Notes: generated by a model from the letters alone, not told the origin. A stretch of DNA of 64,000 bases from Sphingopyxis sp. LC363 (GCF_000756385.1 NZ_JNFC01000023.1:124001-188000), one strand, 5' to 3'; positions 1 to 8,334 are shown, numbered from the stretch's first letter. Translations and numbers: made by a program.

Positions 1-46
1 CAATCGCCATATCATCAGGCGGCAGGGAATCTTCGCGTTTGTCCAT
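1..46 (-). CDS. start of an unidentified gene (partial)
   Basis: Only the first 15 codons lie in the window, reading MDKREDSLPPDDMAI. An ATG is preceded, eight bases upstream, by a GGAGG ribosome binding site, so this is a credible gene start running off the left edge. It is divergent from the cyclophilin gene, and the roughly 155 bases between them must hold both promoters. The product cannot be identified from so few residues. Confidence 0.6.
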   Translation of the reverse strand, partial: MDKREDSLPPDDMAI

Positions 47-203
47 CGCGCGGTCCTCCCTGGTCTTGCGGCGTCCGAGCCTTCCCCTAGAGCGGCCATG
101 CTCCGATGGCAACGCCGTGACGGACCCTTTCGGCATTTAGAGCGTGGCCTTGGGCGCCGCGTCCGTCTATGGCACCGCCAAACCCGACCATAGGAGTAAC
201 AAT

Positions 204-650
204 ATGTCCGAAACCCTCACGCTTTCGCTGTCGACCGGCGATGTCGTCATCCGCTTGCGTCCCGACCTCGCCCCGCAGCATGTCGAGCGCATCACCAGCC
301 TTGCGAAGGAAGGCTTTTACGACGGCGTCGTGTTCCACCGCGTGATCCCCGGCTTCATGGCCCAGGGCGGCGACCCGACGGGCACCGGCATGGGTGGGAG
401 CAAGCTGCCGGACCTGCCGCAGGAATTTAGCAGCGAGCCGCATGTCCGTGGCGTTTGCTCGATGGCGCGCGCGCAGAATCCGAACAGCGCCAACAGCCAG
501 TTCTTCATCTGCTTCGAAGATGCGCGTTTCCTCGACAACCAGTATACCGTCTGGGGCGAAGTCACCGAAGGCATGGAAAATGTCGATGCGCTGCCCAAGG
601 GCGAGCCGCCGCGCGAGCCCGGCAAGATCGTCAAGGCGACCGTTTCGTAA
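204..650 (+). CDS. cyclophilin-type peptidylprolyl isomerase
   Basis: 148-residue single-domain cyclophilin that catalyses cis-trans isomerisation of X-Pro bonds. Visible family motifs are FHRVIPGFMAQGGDPTGTG with the catalytic Arg, MARAQNPNSANSQFFI in the substrate groove, and a Trp in YTVWGEV at the cyclosporin-binding position. There is no signal peptide, so it should be cytoplasmic. The ATG is chosen because TAGGAG lies a few bases upstream and cyclophilin homology begins right after it; an in-frame GTG 60 bases upstream has neither. A palindromic repeat follows 12 bases after the stop. Confidence 0.93.
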   Translation: MSETLTLSLSTGDVVIRLRPDLAPQHVERITSLAKEGFYDGVVFHRVIPGFMAQGGDPTGTGMGGSKLPDLPQEFSSEPHVRGVCSMARAQNPNSANSQFFICFEDARFLDNQYTVWGEVTEGMENVDALPKGEPPREPGKIVKATVS

Positions 651-662
651 TCGACGACCGCA

Positions 663-806
663 ATCCTCCCTGTGCCGCAGGTATGGGGAGGGGGACCATC
701 GGGAGGATGGTGGAGGGGCTGCGAGCATCGCGAGCGCTTCGCGCTCTGCCCCTCCGTCAGCCGCGATACGGCTGCCACCTCCCCATCGCTGCGCGACAGG
801 GAGGAT
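663..806. repeat. intergenic palindromic repeat, family B copy 1
   Basis: 144-base element bounded by ATCCTCCC and its inverted copy GGGAGGAT, with internal GGGGAGG, GGTGGAGGGG and CCCCTCCGTCAG blocks that also occur in the elements near 11.0, 30.1 and 59.6 kb. It fills the space between two convergent genes, 12 bases from each stop codon. Confidence 0.8.
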
Positions 807-818
807 CAACGACGCGAG

Positions 819-1955
819 CTAGTCGCCGATAAAGCCGTTGAGTCGTTCGCAGGCCGCGACCCAGTCTTCCTTGAATGCCTGCACGACCTGCCCGGCGCCC
901 ATCGCCTCGTTCATCAGGCCGACACCCTGACCGACCCAATAGGTCGCGAGCGCCTTGGCGCCTTCGTGGCCGCCTTCGGACAATTTATCGACCTTGCGCA
1001 GCGCGGGTTCGCTGACCAGCGACTGGAGCGGCATCGGCAAGGGTTTGGGCGCCCCCTCGGCCTCCCACGCGTCGGTCCATGGCGAGCGGAGCTGGCGTGA
1101 CGTCTTGCCGGTGCGGCTTTTCGAGCGCACGGTGTCGCGCGCCGAGGCGGCGAGCATCTTTTCCTTCACGACCGGGTTGGTTTCGGCCTCGGCAGTGGTG
1201 AGCCACACCGATCCGCACCAAGCGCCGTGCGCGCCCATCGCCATCGCCGCCGCCATCTGGCGCCCGGTGACGATGCCGCCCGCGGCGAGGATCGGCGTGC
1301 TCGCGCCGATCGCCTCGACCGCCGCCGCCACTTCAGGCACGAGCACCATCGTCGCGACCTCGCCGCAATGGCCGCCCGCTTCGCCGCCCGCGACGACAAG
1401 GATGTCGACGCCCGCGCGAACCTGCGCCAGCGCATGGTCGCGCGTCCCGACGAGCGCGGCGACCGGGACATTGTGGCGCTTGCCGAGCTCGAGCATCAGC
1501 GGTGGCGGGACGCCGAGCGCATTGGCGATCAGCTTGATCGGGTGGCGGAAGGCGACTTCGAGAAGTCTGGCCGCGCCGTCTTCGTGCATATTGTCGCCGA
1601 AGCTTTGGCGCGTTTCCATCGCTGCCTCGAGCCCCGCGGCATCGACGTCGAACTTGCCGAGCAGGTCGGCGGCGAATTGCAGATGGGTTTCGGGCACCTT
1701 CGCGACGCCCGACGAGGGGGCGTCGCCTTTGCCCGCGAAGCTGTTGGGGACGATCAGGTCGACGCCATAGGGGCGACCGCCGATATGCTCGTCGATCCAT
1801 GCGAGTTCCTCTTCGAGCCGTTCGGGCGGTAGTGCGGCGGCGCCGAAGACGCCCATGCCGCCCGCTTTCGACACGGCGACGACGACGTCGCGGCAGTGCG
1901 AGAAGGCGAGGAGGGGGAATTCGATGGCGAGCATCGCGCAGATGGGGGATTGCAT
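819..1955 (-). CDS. nitronate monooxygenase (2-nitropropane dioxygenase family)
   Basis: 378-residue FMN-dependent TIM-barrel enzyme expected to oxidise alkyl nitronates such as propionate-3-nitronate, a detoxifying step. The glycine-rich GGEAGGHCG segment and the following AAGGIVTGRQM and MGAHGAWCGSVWL segments are the FMN-phosphate-binding signature of the family. The open frame continues 250 codons upstream, but that part is antisense to nadC. The ATG at MQSPICAML has GGAGAGG directly upstream and starts the conserved fold. It is divergent from nadC, with a TTGACG/CGTCAA operator-like palindrome between them. Substrate range cannot be told from sequence, since several reductase-like subfamilies share this fold. 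Confidence 0.87.
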   Translation of the reverse strand: MQSPICAMLAIEFPLLAFSHCRDVVVAVSKAGGMGVFGAAALPPERLEEELAWIDEHIGGRPYGVDLIVPNSFAGKGDAPSSGVAKVPETHLQFAADLLGKFDVDAAGLEAAMETRQSFGDNMHEDGAARLLEVAFRHPIKLIANALGVPPPLMLELGKRHNVPVAALVGTRDHALAQVRAGVDILVVAGGEAGGHCGEVATMVLVPEVAAAVEAIGASTPILAAGGIVTGRQMAAAMAMGAHGAWCGSVWLTTAEAETNPVVKEKMLAASARDTVRSKSRTGKTSRQLRSPWTDAWEAEGAPKPLPMPLQSLVSEPALRKVDKLSEGGHEGAKALATYWVGQGVGLMNEAMGAGQVVQAFKEDWVAACERLNGFIGD

Positions 1956-2008
1956 GGGACCTCTCCGAAGTTGGCAAAGTTGCCGCGTGGCGTGCATGTC
2001 AGCGCCAG

Positions 2009-2024
2009 TTGACGTAAACGTCAA
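2009..2024. promoter_or_regulatory. operator-like palindrome TTGACG-N4-CGTCAA
   Basis: TTGACGTAAACGTCAA is a perfect 6-base inverted repeat in the divergent promoter of the nitronate monooxygenase and nadC. The same half-sites with the same 4-base spacer occur at 42889-42904 upstream of ETF-QO. The form resembles, from memory, the sites of the MerR-family regulator LiuR, which controls branched-chain amino acid and fatty acid catabolism in proteobacteria. The regulator itself is not in the window. Confidence 0.5.
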
Positions 2025-2060
2025 GTTGATTTGCTCGGCGGGCGGATTATCGCGGGGGAC

Positions 2061-2909
2061 ATGACCCAGTTCACGCTCCCCGATTTCGACCTTGATGCCT
2101 TTGTCCGCGCCACTTTGGCCGAGGATCTGGGCGCGGGGGGCGACATTACCTCGATGGCGACGATCCCCGCCGACGCGCGCTTCGGCGGAGTGATGGACAG
2201 CCGCGATGCGATCATCGTGGCGGGGCTGCCGATCGCCGAGCGATTCTTTCGCGCGCTCGAACCCGGCATGGAGATCGCGATACTGGTCGAAGAAGGCGCC
2301 GAAGTTGCCGCGGGAAGCGACCTGATGCGCTTGTCGGGCAATGCGCGCGCGATGCTGACCGCCGAGCGGTCGGCGCTCAACACGGTGCAGCATCTGTCGG
2401 GGATCGCGACGATGACGCGCCAATATGTCGATGCGCTGACGGGTACCGGCGCGACCTTGCTCGACACGCGCAAGACGATCCCGGGGCTTCGCGTGCTCGA
2501 GAAATATGCGACGCGGATGGGCGGCGCGAAGAATCATCGCATGGGTCTGTGGGATGCCGCGATGATCAAGGACAATCATGTCGCGGTCGCGGGATCGGTC
2601 GAGGAGGCCGTGCGGCGCGCGGTCGACGCGGGAATCGCCGACATCATCGTCGAGGTCGATCGCGTCGCGCAGGTCGAACCCGCGCTGAACGCCGGCGCGA
2701 CGCATCTGTTGCTCGACAATATGGGGCTCGACGAACTCCGCCAGTGCGTCGCGCTCGTCGGCGGCAAGGTCCCGACCGAGGCGTCAGGCGGCGTGCGGCT
2801 CGACACGATCCACGATATCGGCGCGACGGGAGTGACCTATGTCTCGGTCGGGCGACTGACGCAGTCGGCGCCCGCGGCGGACATCGGCCTCGACTTTGCG
2901 CTGGCTTAG
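2061..2909 (+). CDS. nadC: nicotinate-nucleotide pyrophosphorylase (quinolinate phosphoribosyltransferase)
   Basis: 282-residue enzyme converting quinolinate and PRPP to nicotinate mononucleotide, CO2 and PPi in de novo NAD synthesis. Family blocks are clear: RKTIPGLR, the GGAKNHRMGLWDAAMIKDNH substrate-binding stretch, IVEVD, LLLDNM and EASGGV. The ATG follows GGGGGAC; the frame has ten further codons upstream without homology. Length is typical for NadC. The RNase T2 gene begins inside its last codons. nadA and nadB are not nearby, so the pathway is dispersed. Confidence 0.96.
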   Translation: MTQFTLPDFDLDAFVRATLAEDLGAGGDITSMATIPADARFGGVMDSRDAIIVAGLPIAERFFRALEPGMEIAILVEEGAEVAAGSDLMRLSGNARAMLTAERSALNTVQHLSGIATMTRQYVDALTGTGATLLDTRKTIPGLRVLEKYATRMGGAKNHRMGLWDAAMIKDNHVAVAGSVEEAVRRAVDAGIADIIVEVDRVAQVEPALNAGATHLLLDNMGLDELRQCVALVGGKVPTEASGGVRLDTIHDIGATGVTYVSVGRLTQSAPAADIGLDFALA

Positions 2910-3612
2910 CGCCGCCGCGCTGGCGCTGATGCCGGTCGCGGCGCAGGCGCAGGCGCTGTCCTGCTCGGTGCCCGACCGCATCCCGGTCCCGCGGCTCGAA
3001 CAGCCGCGCCGGGGCGAGCCGGTGCGCAAACCCCCGATCACCGGCTATCTGCTGGCCATGAGCTGGTCGCCGCAACATTGCGCCGACGTGCGCAATCCCA
3101 AGGGCGCGCGCGATGCTTTCCAATGTTCGGGCGAGAACGGCCGTTTCGGCTGGGTGCTCCATGGGCTGTGGCCCGAGACCGACAGTCGCGGCTATCCGCA
3201 ATGGTGCCGCCCGGCGAAGATCGTGCCGCAGCCGGTGCTGAGGAAGCATCTGTGCATGACGCCGTCGGCGCAGCTTCTCCAGCACGAATGGGCGAAGCAC
3301 GGGACGTGCATGAGCCCGCACCCCGCGGCCTATTTCCGCTCGGCCGAAATATTGTTCGGTGCGGTGCGCTTTCCCGACATGAAGGCGCTCGCCGCGAAAC
3401 CGCAGACCGCGGGCAGCATCCGCCGCGCCTTTGCCGCCGCCAATCGCGGCGTGACGGCGCCGATGATTGCGGTGTCGGTCGGCCGCGAGGGTTGGCTCGA
3501 CGAAGTGCGGCTTTGCCTGGGACCGCGCATGAAGCCCGCGCGGTGCAAGCCGTTCCAGGCGGGGGCGAAAGAGGGGCGCCGCGTGCGCGTGCGGCCGATG
3601 GCCGGAGGTTAA
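2896..3612 (+). CDS. secreted ribonuclease T2 family protein
   Basis: 238 residues. The two catalytic segments of the T2 family are present: HGLW in VLHGLWPE and HEWAKHGTC in LQHEWAKHGTCM, each supplying a catalytic His. The likely start is a TTG 14 bases inside the end of nadC, because it gives a proper signal peptide (MRWLSAAALALMPVAAQAQA, cleavage after AQA). The next ATG would lose the charged and hydrophobic parts. Several Cys residues fit an extracytoplasmic disulfide-bonded fold. The predicted role is cleavage of periplasmic or environmental RNA via 2',3'-cyclic phosphates, possibly for nucleotide scavenging. Translational coupling to nadC is suggested by the overlap. Confidence 0.88.
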   Translation: MRWLSAAALALMPVAAQAQALSCSVPDRIPVPRLEQPRRGEPVRKPPITGYLLAMSWSPQHCADVRNPKGARDAFQCSGENGRFGWVLHGLWPETDSRGYPQWCRPAKIVPQPVLRKHLCMTPSAQLLQHEWAKHGTCMSPHPAAYFRSAEILFGAVRFPDMKALAAKPQTAGSIRRAFAAANRGVTAPMIAVSVGREGWLDEVRLCLGPRMKPARCKPFQAGAKEGRRVRVRPMAGG

Positions 3613-3653
3613 GCCGCGAGGGAAAAGCGTCCCGCCATGGGACGGCCCGGACG

Positions 3654-3669
3654 TTAACACTCTTTTAAC
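3654..3669. promoter_or_regulatory. candidate CtrA box
   Basis: TTAA-N7-TTAAC lies 37 bases upstream of the small ORF at 3706, and a further TTAAC half-site follows at 3682. This is the full consensus of the alphaproteobacterial cell-cycle regulator CtrA, and the AT-rich stretch stands out in GC-rich surroundings. Binding is inferred from the motif only. Confidence 0.5.
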
Positions 3670-3705
3670 CTTACCGATCCGTTAACATCGCCCTAGCTTC
3701 GGGGC

Positions 3706-3930
3706 ATGGACTCGGACGATCATATCGACATTCGCGAGCGCGTGCGGGCGCATGGCGTGCGGCAACTGGCGATCGCACGGCTCAACGCACCGGCGGACTG
3801 GCAGGGCGAATTGCGCGCGGCGCTCGCGGCGCACCGCGAACCGGTCACGATCTGGTCGAACAATGACTTGCGGCTGTTTCTGCAGAGCTTTGCGGTTTTC
3901 TTTACCGCGACGATGATGTTCTTGATTTGA
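3706..3930 (+). CDS. small hypothetical protein with C-terminal membrane segment
   Basis: 74 residues, not recognised as a known family. The first 50 are charged and soluble in character (DIRERVRAHGVRQ, DWQGELRAALAAH). The last 18 or so (LFLQSFAVFFTATMMFLI) form one hydrophobic segment ending at the C-terminus, so it may be a tail-anchored protein. ATG start with GGGG a few bases upstream. A CtrA-type box sits where a promoter would be, hinting at cell-cycle or motility-linked expression. It is a real gene on codon pattern and context; its function is unknown. Confidence 0.6.
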   Translation: MDSDDHIDIRERVRAHGVRQLAIARLNAPADWQGELRAALAAHREPVTIWSNNDLRLFLQSFAVFFTATMMFLI

Positions 3931-3969
3931 GGACGGGTTTCGAGCGGAACTAGCCGTCGCCGCTTCCGG

Positions 3970-5265
3970 TCAGTCGCAAGCCCGGTGCAGTTTGACCGCG
4001 AGCCAAGCGGAGATCAGGCACATGGCGGCGCTCATCAGCAGTTGGTCGACGACGCCGATTCCGGCGAAGCCGAGGCCCATTGCGAGGAGCGAGCCCGCGA
4101 CCATTGCGCCCGAATTGACGATGTTGTTCGCGGCGACGGTTCGCGCGGTCTGGTCCTTGGGGACCGTGGTGGTCAGGAAGGCGTAGAGCGGCACGACGAA
4201 CATGCCGCCGCTGATCGCGATGCCGAGCAGCGCGGCGAGGAGCGGGATGACGTCGGGGTGGCCGAGGAAGCCTTCGATCCCGTACATCACGCCCGACGGG
4301 TCATGTTCCCAGTTGCGGCACACCCAATAGAAGGCGACGACGAAAACACCCATGACGATGACGCTGGCGGGGCTGTAGCGCGCCGATACCTGCCCCTTGA
4401 GCAGGCGGTTCACCGCGACCGACCCGATCGCGATGCCGATCGAGAAGATCGCGAGGAAGAGGCTGGCGACGCTCTTGTCGGCGTGGAGGATATTCTTCAC
4501 GAGCGGCGGAAACTGGATGAACAGCACCGCGCCGATCGTCCAGAAAAAGCTGATCGAGAGGATCGCGAGATAGAGGCGCGGGATGTGCATCGTGCCGCGG
4601 ACGAGTGCGATCGACGAGCGGATGATGTGCCAGTCGATGCCCGTTTCCTCATGCTCGGGCGGGGCGGGGGGCACTTTGCGTCCGGTCCAGTAACCGATCC
4701 CCGCGACAAGGACGACGCCGAGCGCCGCCCATTCGACGTCGATCACGCCCGCGAGGATCGTGCCCGCGAGAATCGCGATATAGGTGCCCGCCTCGACGAG
4801 CCCGGTGCCGGCCAGCACCTCGTCGCTTTGCAGGTGCTGCGGCAGGATCGCATATTTGATCGGGCCGAAAAAGGTCGAGTGGATGCCCATCGCGAAGAGC
4901 GCGAGCATCATGAGCGGGATCGCGATCAGATGCACCGCAAAGCCCATCCACGCGAGGACGAGCCCGAGCCCGCCGACGAGCATGATCAGAATTTCGCAGA
5001 ATTTGACGATGCGGATGATCCGCGCCTTGTCGCGCGTGTCGGCGAGCTGGCCCGCGAGCGCGGAAAGCAGGAAGAAGGGCAGGATGAAGAGCCCCGTCGC
5101 GACCGCACTGAACAATGTTTCCGAGGCTTCGTCGTTGAACACGCCGTAAACGACGAAGAGCACCATCGCGTTCTTGAACAGATTGTCGTTGAACGCGCCG
5201 AGGAGCTGGGTGACGAAAAGGGGCAGGAACCGGCGTTGCTTCAATAGCGCGAAGGAGCCGGTCAT
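3970..5265 (-). CDS. MFS transporter, YgeD/LplT-like
   Basis: 431 residues, about 12 predicted membrane helices. The N-terminal QLLGAFNDNLFKNAMV is the hallmark of the MFS branch that includes the lysophospholipid transporter LplT and the transporter half of Aas-type fusions. Here the protein is a stand-alone transporter with no acyltransferase or acyl-ACP synthetase domain fused or adjacent. Lysophospholipid flipping is therefore a family-based guess. It is divergent from pgsA, a phospholipid synthesis gene, which fits membrane lipid metabolism. The ATG opens directly on the first helix. Confidence 0.8.
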   Translation of the reverse strand: MTGSFALLKQRRFLPLFVTQLLGAFNDNLFKNAMVLFVVYGVFNDEASETLFSAVATGLFILPFFLLSALAGQLADTRDKARIIRIVKFCEILIMLVGGLGLVLAWMGFAVHLIAIPLMMLALFAMGIHSTFFGPIKYAILPQHLQSDEVLAGTGLVEAGTYIAILAGTILAGVIDVEWAALGVVLVAGIGYWTGRKVPPAPPEHEETGIDWHIIRSSIALVRGTMHIPRLYLAILSISFFWTIGAVLFIQFPPLVKNILHADKSVASLFLAIFSIGIAIGSVAVNRLLKGQVSARYSPASVIVMGVFVVAFYWVCRNWEHDPSGVMYGIEGFLGHPDVIPLLAALLGIAISGGMFVVPLYAFLTTTVPKDQTARTVAANNIVNSGAMVAGSLLAMGLGFAGIGVVDQLLMSAAMCLISAWLAVKLHRACD

Positions 5266-5398
5266 GCGTGGTCCAATCTTTTCAATCTTGTTCGGTCACC
5301 ACGCAAATCGCGGGCAATTTGGTTGTCGCCCGGGGGGCTTATCGGCTAGGGCGGACAGGGTCAAAGGTCATTTTGGACCGCCTATATCGACGGGGATC

Positions 5399-5971
5399 AT
5401 GCTGAGCCTTCCCAACATCCTGACCCTTTCGCGAATCCTTGCGGTCCCCATCCTGCTTTTCCTTCTGTGGCCCGGGGTGGTGGAGGGATCGCACCAGCCG
5501 AAGCCGATCGACTATGCGCTCGCCTTCGGCCTTTACTGCCTGATGGGCATTACCGACTATTTTGACGGCTATGTTGCACGCTCGCGCGGGATCGTGTCGC
5601 GGCTGGGCGCCTTCCTCGACCCGATCGCCGACAAGATCATGATCGCGGCGGTGATATTGCTGCTCGTCTTCACGCGCGACATCGCGGGTTGGCATGTCAT
5701 CGCCGCGCTGATGATCCTGCTGCGCGAGATCATCGTGTCGGGGCTGCGCGAGTTCCTCGCGACATTGCAGGTGTCGATGCCGGTGACGCAGCTTGCGAAG
5801 TGGAAGACGACCTTCCAGCTCGTTGCGTTCGGCGCGCTGATCCTTGCGGGCGCCTTGCCCGCAATAGGGTGGATCAAGACGGTCGGGCTCGTCTCGCTGT
5901 GGGGCGCCGCGGTGCTGACGCTGATCACCGGCTGGGATTATCTGCGCGTCGGCCTGAAGCATATGGATTGA
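5399..5971 (+). CDS. pgsA: CDP-diacylglycerol--glycerol-3-phosphate 3-phosphatidyltransferase
   Basis: 190-residue integral membrane enzyme making phosphatidylglycerol phosphate from CDP-diacylglycerol and glycerol 3-phosphate. The CDP-alcohol phosphotransferase signature D-G-x2-A-R-x8-G-x3-D-x3-D is intact in DYFDGYVARSRG...GAFLDPIADK. The start MLSLPNILTLSRI is typical of PgsA and follows GGGG. The frame is open another 75 codons upstream without homology. It is followed 9 bases later by moaD and then moaE, a common alphaproteobacterial order. Confidence 0.95.
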   Translation: MLSLPNILTLSRILAVPILLFLLWPGVVEGSHQPKPIDYALAFGLYCLMGITDYFDGYVARSRGIVSRLGAFLDPIADKIMIAAVILLLVFTRDIAGWHVIAALMILLREIIVSGLREFLATLQVSMPVTQLAKWKTTFQLVAFGALILAGALPAIGWIKTVGLVSLWGAAVLTLITGWDYLRVGLKHMD

Positions 5972-5980
5972 GGTCGGCCG

Positions 5981-6238
5981 ATGGCGCTGAACATCGCTTA
6001 TTTTTCGTGGGTCCGCGAAAGGATGGGGGTGGCCGACGAGACGGTCGATGTGCCCGCGGGCGTCGGCGACGTCGGCGCGCTGATCGCCTGGCTCGCGGCG
6101 CGCGACGCGCGCGGCGCGCTGGCCTTTGCCGAGCCGCAGCGTATCCGCGCCGCGATCGACGGGGTGATGATGGGCCCCGATGCGCCGCTGTCGGGTGCGC
6201 GCGAGCTTGCGCTGTTTCCGCCGGTGACCGGGGGATGA
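5981..6238 (+). CDS. moaD: molybdopterin synthase small subunit
   Basis: 85-residue ubiquitin-fold sulfur carrier of molybdenum cofactor synthesis. It ends in the required Gly-Gly (FPPVTGG), whose terminal Gly is thiocarboxylated to feed MoaE. The internal LALFPPV is typical. Its stop overlaps the moaE start (ATGA), so the two subunits are probably translationally coupled in equal amounts. Confidence 0.93.
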   Translation: MALNIAYFSWVRERMGVADETVDVPAGVGDVGALIAWLAARDARGALAFAEPQRIRAAIDGVMMGPDAPLSGARELALFPPVTGG

Positions 6239-6687
6239 TCCGCGTATTGGTTCAGTCGTCGGCGATCGAGGTCGCCGCCGAGTTCGACCTGCACGATGCG
6301 GGCGGGCATGGCGCGAGCGCGAGCTTTATCGGGCGCGTGCGCGGCGACCACGGATTGGCCGAGCTGTTCCTTGAGCATCATCCCGTCATGACCGAGGCCG
6401 GACTGGGCAATCTGGCCCATGCGGCGGCGGACCGCTGGAAGCTGTCGGCGCTGACATTGATCCACCGCATCGGCGCGATGGCGCCGGGCGAGACGATCGT
6501 GCTCGTGCTCGCGAGCAGCGCACACCGCGCCGAGGCGCTGGCGGCTTGCGAGTTTCTGATCGACCGGCTGAAAACCGATGTGATGCTGTGGAAGCGCGAA
6601 AGCTTCACCGATGGGCGGGTGGCGTGGGTCGAGGAGCGCGAGGGCGACCAGAGTCGCGCGGAGCGGTGGGAATCGGACATTCCATAA
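6235..6687 (+). CDS. moaE: molybdopterin synthase catalytic subunit
   Basis: 150 residues. It pairs with MoaD to convert precursor Z (cyclic pyranopterin monophosphate) into molybdopterin. Family landmarks are FIGRVRG, LEHHP, IHRIGAMAPGE, SSAHRAEA, and the C-terminal LKTDVMLWKRE, equivalent to the conserved LK..PIWKKE lysine region. It overlaps moaD by four bases. A palindromic repeat starts directly after its stop codon. moaB lies about 33 kb away, so the cofactor genes are not in one operon. Confidence 0.94.
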   Translation: MIRVLVQSSAIEVAAEFDLHDAGGHGASASFIGRVRGDHGLAELFLEHHPVMTEAGLGNLAHAAADRWKLSALTLIHRIGAMAPGETIVLVLASSAHRAEALAACEFLIDRLKTDVMLWKRESFTDGRVAWVEEREGDQSRAERWESDIP

Positions 6688-6779
6688 CCGTCGCCCCCGC
6701 GAAGGCGGGGGCCGCTGTCGGTTTACACAATGCCGCTGAGTAAGGCCGCTAGCGGCCCCCGCCTTCGCGGGGGCGACGG
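6688..6779. repeat. REP-like inverted pair, family A copy 1
   Basis: Two 29-base arms in inverted orientation with a ~34-base spacer. Each arm is itself a hairpin, CCCCCGC-GAAG-GCGGGGG, so the unit has the form of a bacterial interspersed mosaic element. It starts on the base after the moaE stop and lies 36 bases from the convergent oxyR stop. Confidence 0.9.
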
Positions 6780-6815
6780 CTAAGTTCGGTCGTTTTCTAA
6801 CGAATATTCGGGACG

Positions 6816-7721
6816 CTAGTTCACCTGATGTTTGCGGAAAATATCCGCGAGCAGGCGGAACTCGTCGGCGCGGGGGCTGCCCTTGCGCCAGACGAGCGCG
6901 ATCGTGCGCCAGTCATGCTCCGAATCGAGCGGGCGCGTGTCGATGTCGGTGTGGTCGAGGATGCCGGCCTCGATCGCCATTTGCGGCAGCATCGTGATGC
7001 CGAGGCCGTTGTCGACCATCTGGACGAGCGTGTGGAGCGAGGTGCCCATCATCCGCGCCCCGGCGCGCAATTCGGGGCGGTTGCATGCGGCCAGGACATG
7101 ATCCTTCAGACAGTGCCCGTCCTCGAGCATCAGCATCTGCGCGGGGTCGAGCTGGTCGGCGCTGACCATGGCGGGCAGGTCTTCGCTCTGCTCGCCGGGG
7201 AAGGCGACGAAGAGCGCGTCGTCGAACAGTTTCTCGCTCTCGACGTCGCCGCACGCATAGGGGAGCGCGAGCAGCACGCAGTCGACGGTGCCGTGATGGA
7301 GCGATTCGCATGCCTGCGCGCTCGGTTCCTCGCGCAGGAAGAGCTTCAACGACGGGCGTTCCTTGCGCAGCCGCGGCAGCAGACCGGGAAGGAGGAAGGG
7401 CGCGATCGTGGGGATGACGCTCATGCGCAGTTCGCCGACGAGCGGCGCGGACGCGGCGGCCGCCATATCGGCGAGCTCCTCGGCCTCGCGCAGCACGCGG
7501 TGCGCCTTTTCGACGATCGCGTTGCCGAGCATGGTGAAGCGGACGACGCGGCGGGTGCGCTCGACGAGCGTCTGGCCGAGCAAAGTCTCGAGCTCGCGGA
7601 TGCCCGCCGACAGCGTCGACTGGGTGACGTTGCACGCGTCGGCGGCGCGGCCGAAATGGCCGTGCTCGTGGAGCGCGACAAGATATTGCATCTGCTTCAG
7701 CGAGGGGAGGTAATTGTGCAT
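6816..7721 (-). CDS. oxyR: peroxide-sensing LysR regulator OxyR
   Basis: 301 residues: N-terminal winged helix (residues 4-62, including GRAADACNVTQSTLSAGIRELE) and a C-terminal periplasmic-binding-like sensor. C204 and C213 in LEDGHCLKDHVLAAC match the nine-residue spacing and context of the redox pair C199/C208 of E. coli OxyR, so it should sense H2O2 by disulfide formation and activate peroxide defence. It is divergent from an EF-hand gene, with 136 bases between. No catalase or ahpC is adjacent; a peroxiredoxin and a glutathione peroxidase elsewhere in the window are plausible but unproven targets. Confidence 0.92.
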   Translation of the reverse strand: MHNYLPSLKQMQYLVALHEHGHFGRAADACNVTQSTLSAGIRELETLLGQTLVERTRRVVRFTMLGNAIVEKAHRVLREAEELADMAAAASAPLVGELRMSVIPTIAPFLLPGLLPRLRKERPSLKLFLREEPSAQACESLHHGTVDCVLLALPYACGDVESEKLFDDALFVAFPGEQSEDLPAMVSADQLDPAQMLMLEDGHCLKDHVLAACNRPELRAGARMMGTSLHTLVQMVDNGLGITMLPQMAIEAGILDHTDIDTRPLDSEHDWRTIALVWRKGSPRADEFRLLADIFRKHQVN

Positions 7722-7857
7722 TGATCGGATATAGCAATTGACGCTGGGCTTTTGAACAAGCCTGTCGATTAAAATTCGCCGCCATTATGGCGTCGTCCGT
7801 TGGCGCCCGCACGCGCGCCGTGATAGCAAGGGCCGATCAACCGGCGCGGAGGGGCGG

Positions 7858-8325
7858 ATGGCGATTTCCCGATTTCTGATCGGCGGCGTGGCGAGCGCGC
7901 TGCTGCTGACCGGCGGGCTGTTCATGTGGAAGGGCTATACGCAGATCGCGGAGGTCGAGGTGCTGCCCGATCCGCCGCCCGCCTTGCCCGCAATTCCGGT
8001 CGCGGCGGCGAATGCGCCGAAACGCGGCCCGGCGCCGCCGGCGCTGCCCGCCGCGAAAGAGGCGTCGCGCGAGGAGCGGCGCTTCAACCGCTTCGATCGC
8101 GACCGCAACGACAAGATCAGCCGCGTCGAACTGATGTCGTCGCGCACCGCGGCGTTCCGCAAGCTCGACAAGGACGGCAACAATCTGCTGACCTTCGAGG
8201 AATGGGCGGTGACGACGGGTGCGCGCTTTGCCAGCGCCGATGCCGACAAGTCGGGCGATCTGACGCGCGCGGAATTTGCAACGACGGCGCCGAAGCGAGC
8301 GGCGAAACCGAAGTGTAGTTGCTGA
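7858..8325 (+). CDS. membrane-anchored EF-hand protein
   Basis: 155 residues. An N-terminal hydrophobic segment (residues 5-23) is a signal anchor or uncleaved signal peptide, followed by a Pro/Ala-rich linker (PPPALPAIPVAAANAPK) and three EF-hand-type calcium loops: DRDRNDKISRVE, DKDGNNLLTFEE and DADKSGDLTRAE. It probably binds Ca2+ in the periplasm. GGAGG-like sequence lies just upstream of the ATG. Divergent from oxyR. EF-hand proteins of this size are common and mostly uncharacterised in sphingomonads; no enzyme domain is visible. Confidence 0.82.
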   Translation: MAISRFLIGGVASALLLTGGLFMWKGYTQIAEVEVLPDPPPALPAIPVAAANAPKRGPAPPALPAAKEASREERRFNRFDRDRNDKISRVELMSSRTAAFRKLDKDGNNLLTFEEWAVTTGARFASADADKSGDLTRAEFATTAPKRAAKPKCSC

Positions 8326-8334
8326 AGCCGGCGG

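Noticed and set aside
1956..2705. 250-codon upstream extension of the nitronate monooxygenase frame
   Set aside because: It is antisense to nadC and has no homology; the internal ATG has a good ribosome binding site and starts the conserved fold.
6688..6779. Repeat pairs considered as a CRISPR array
   Set aside because: Arms are inverted, not direct; each site has a single pair; no cas genes are present.
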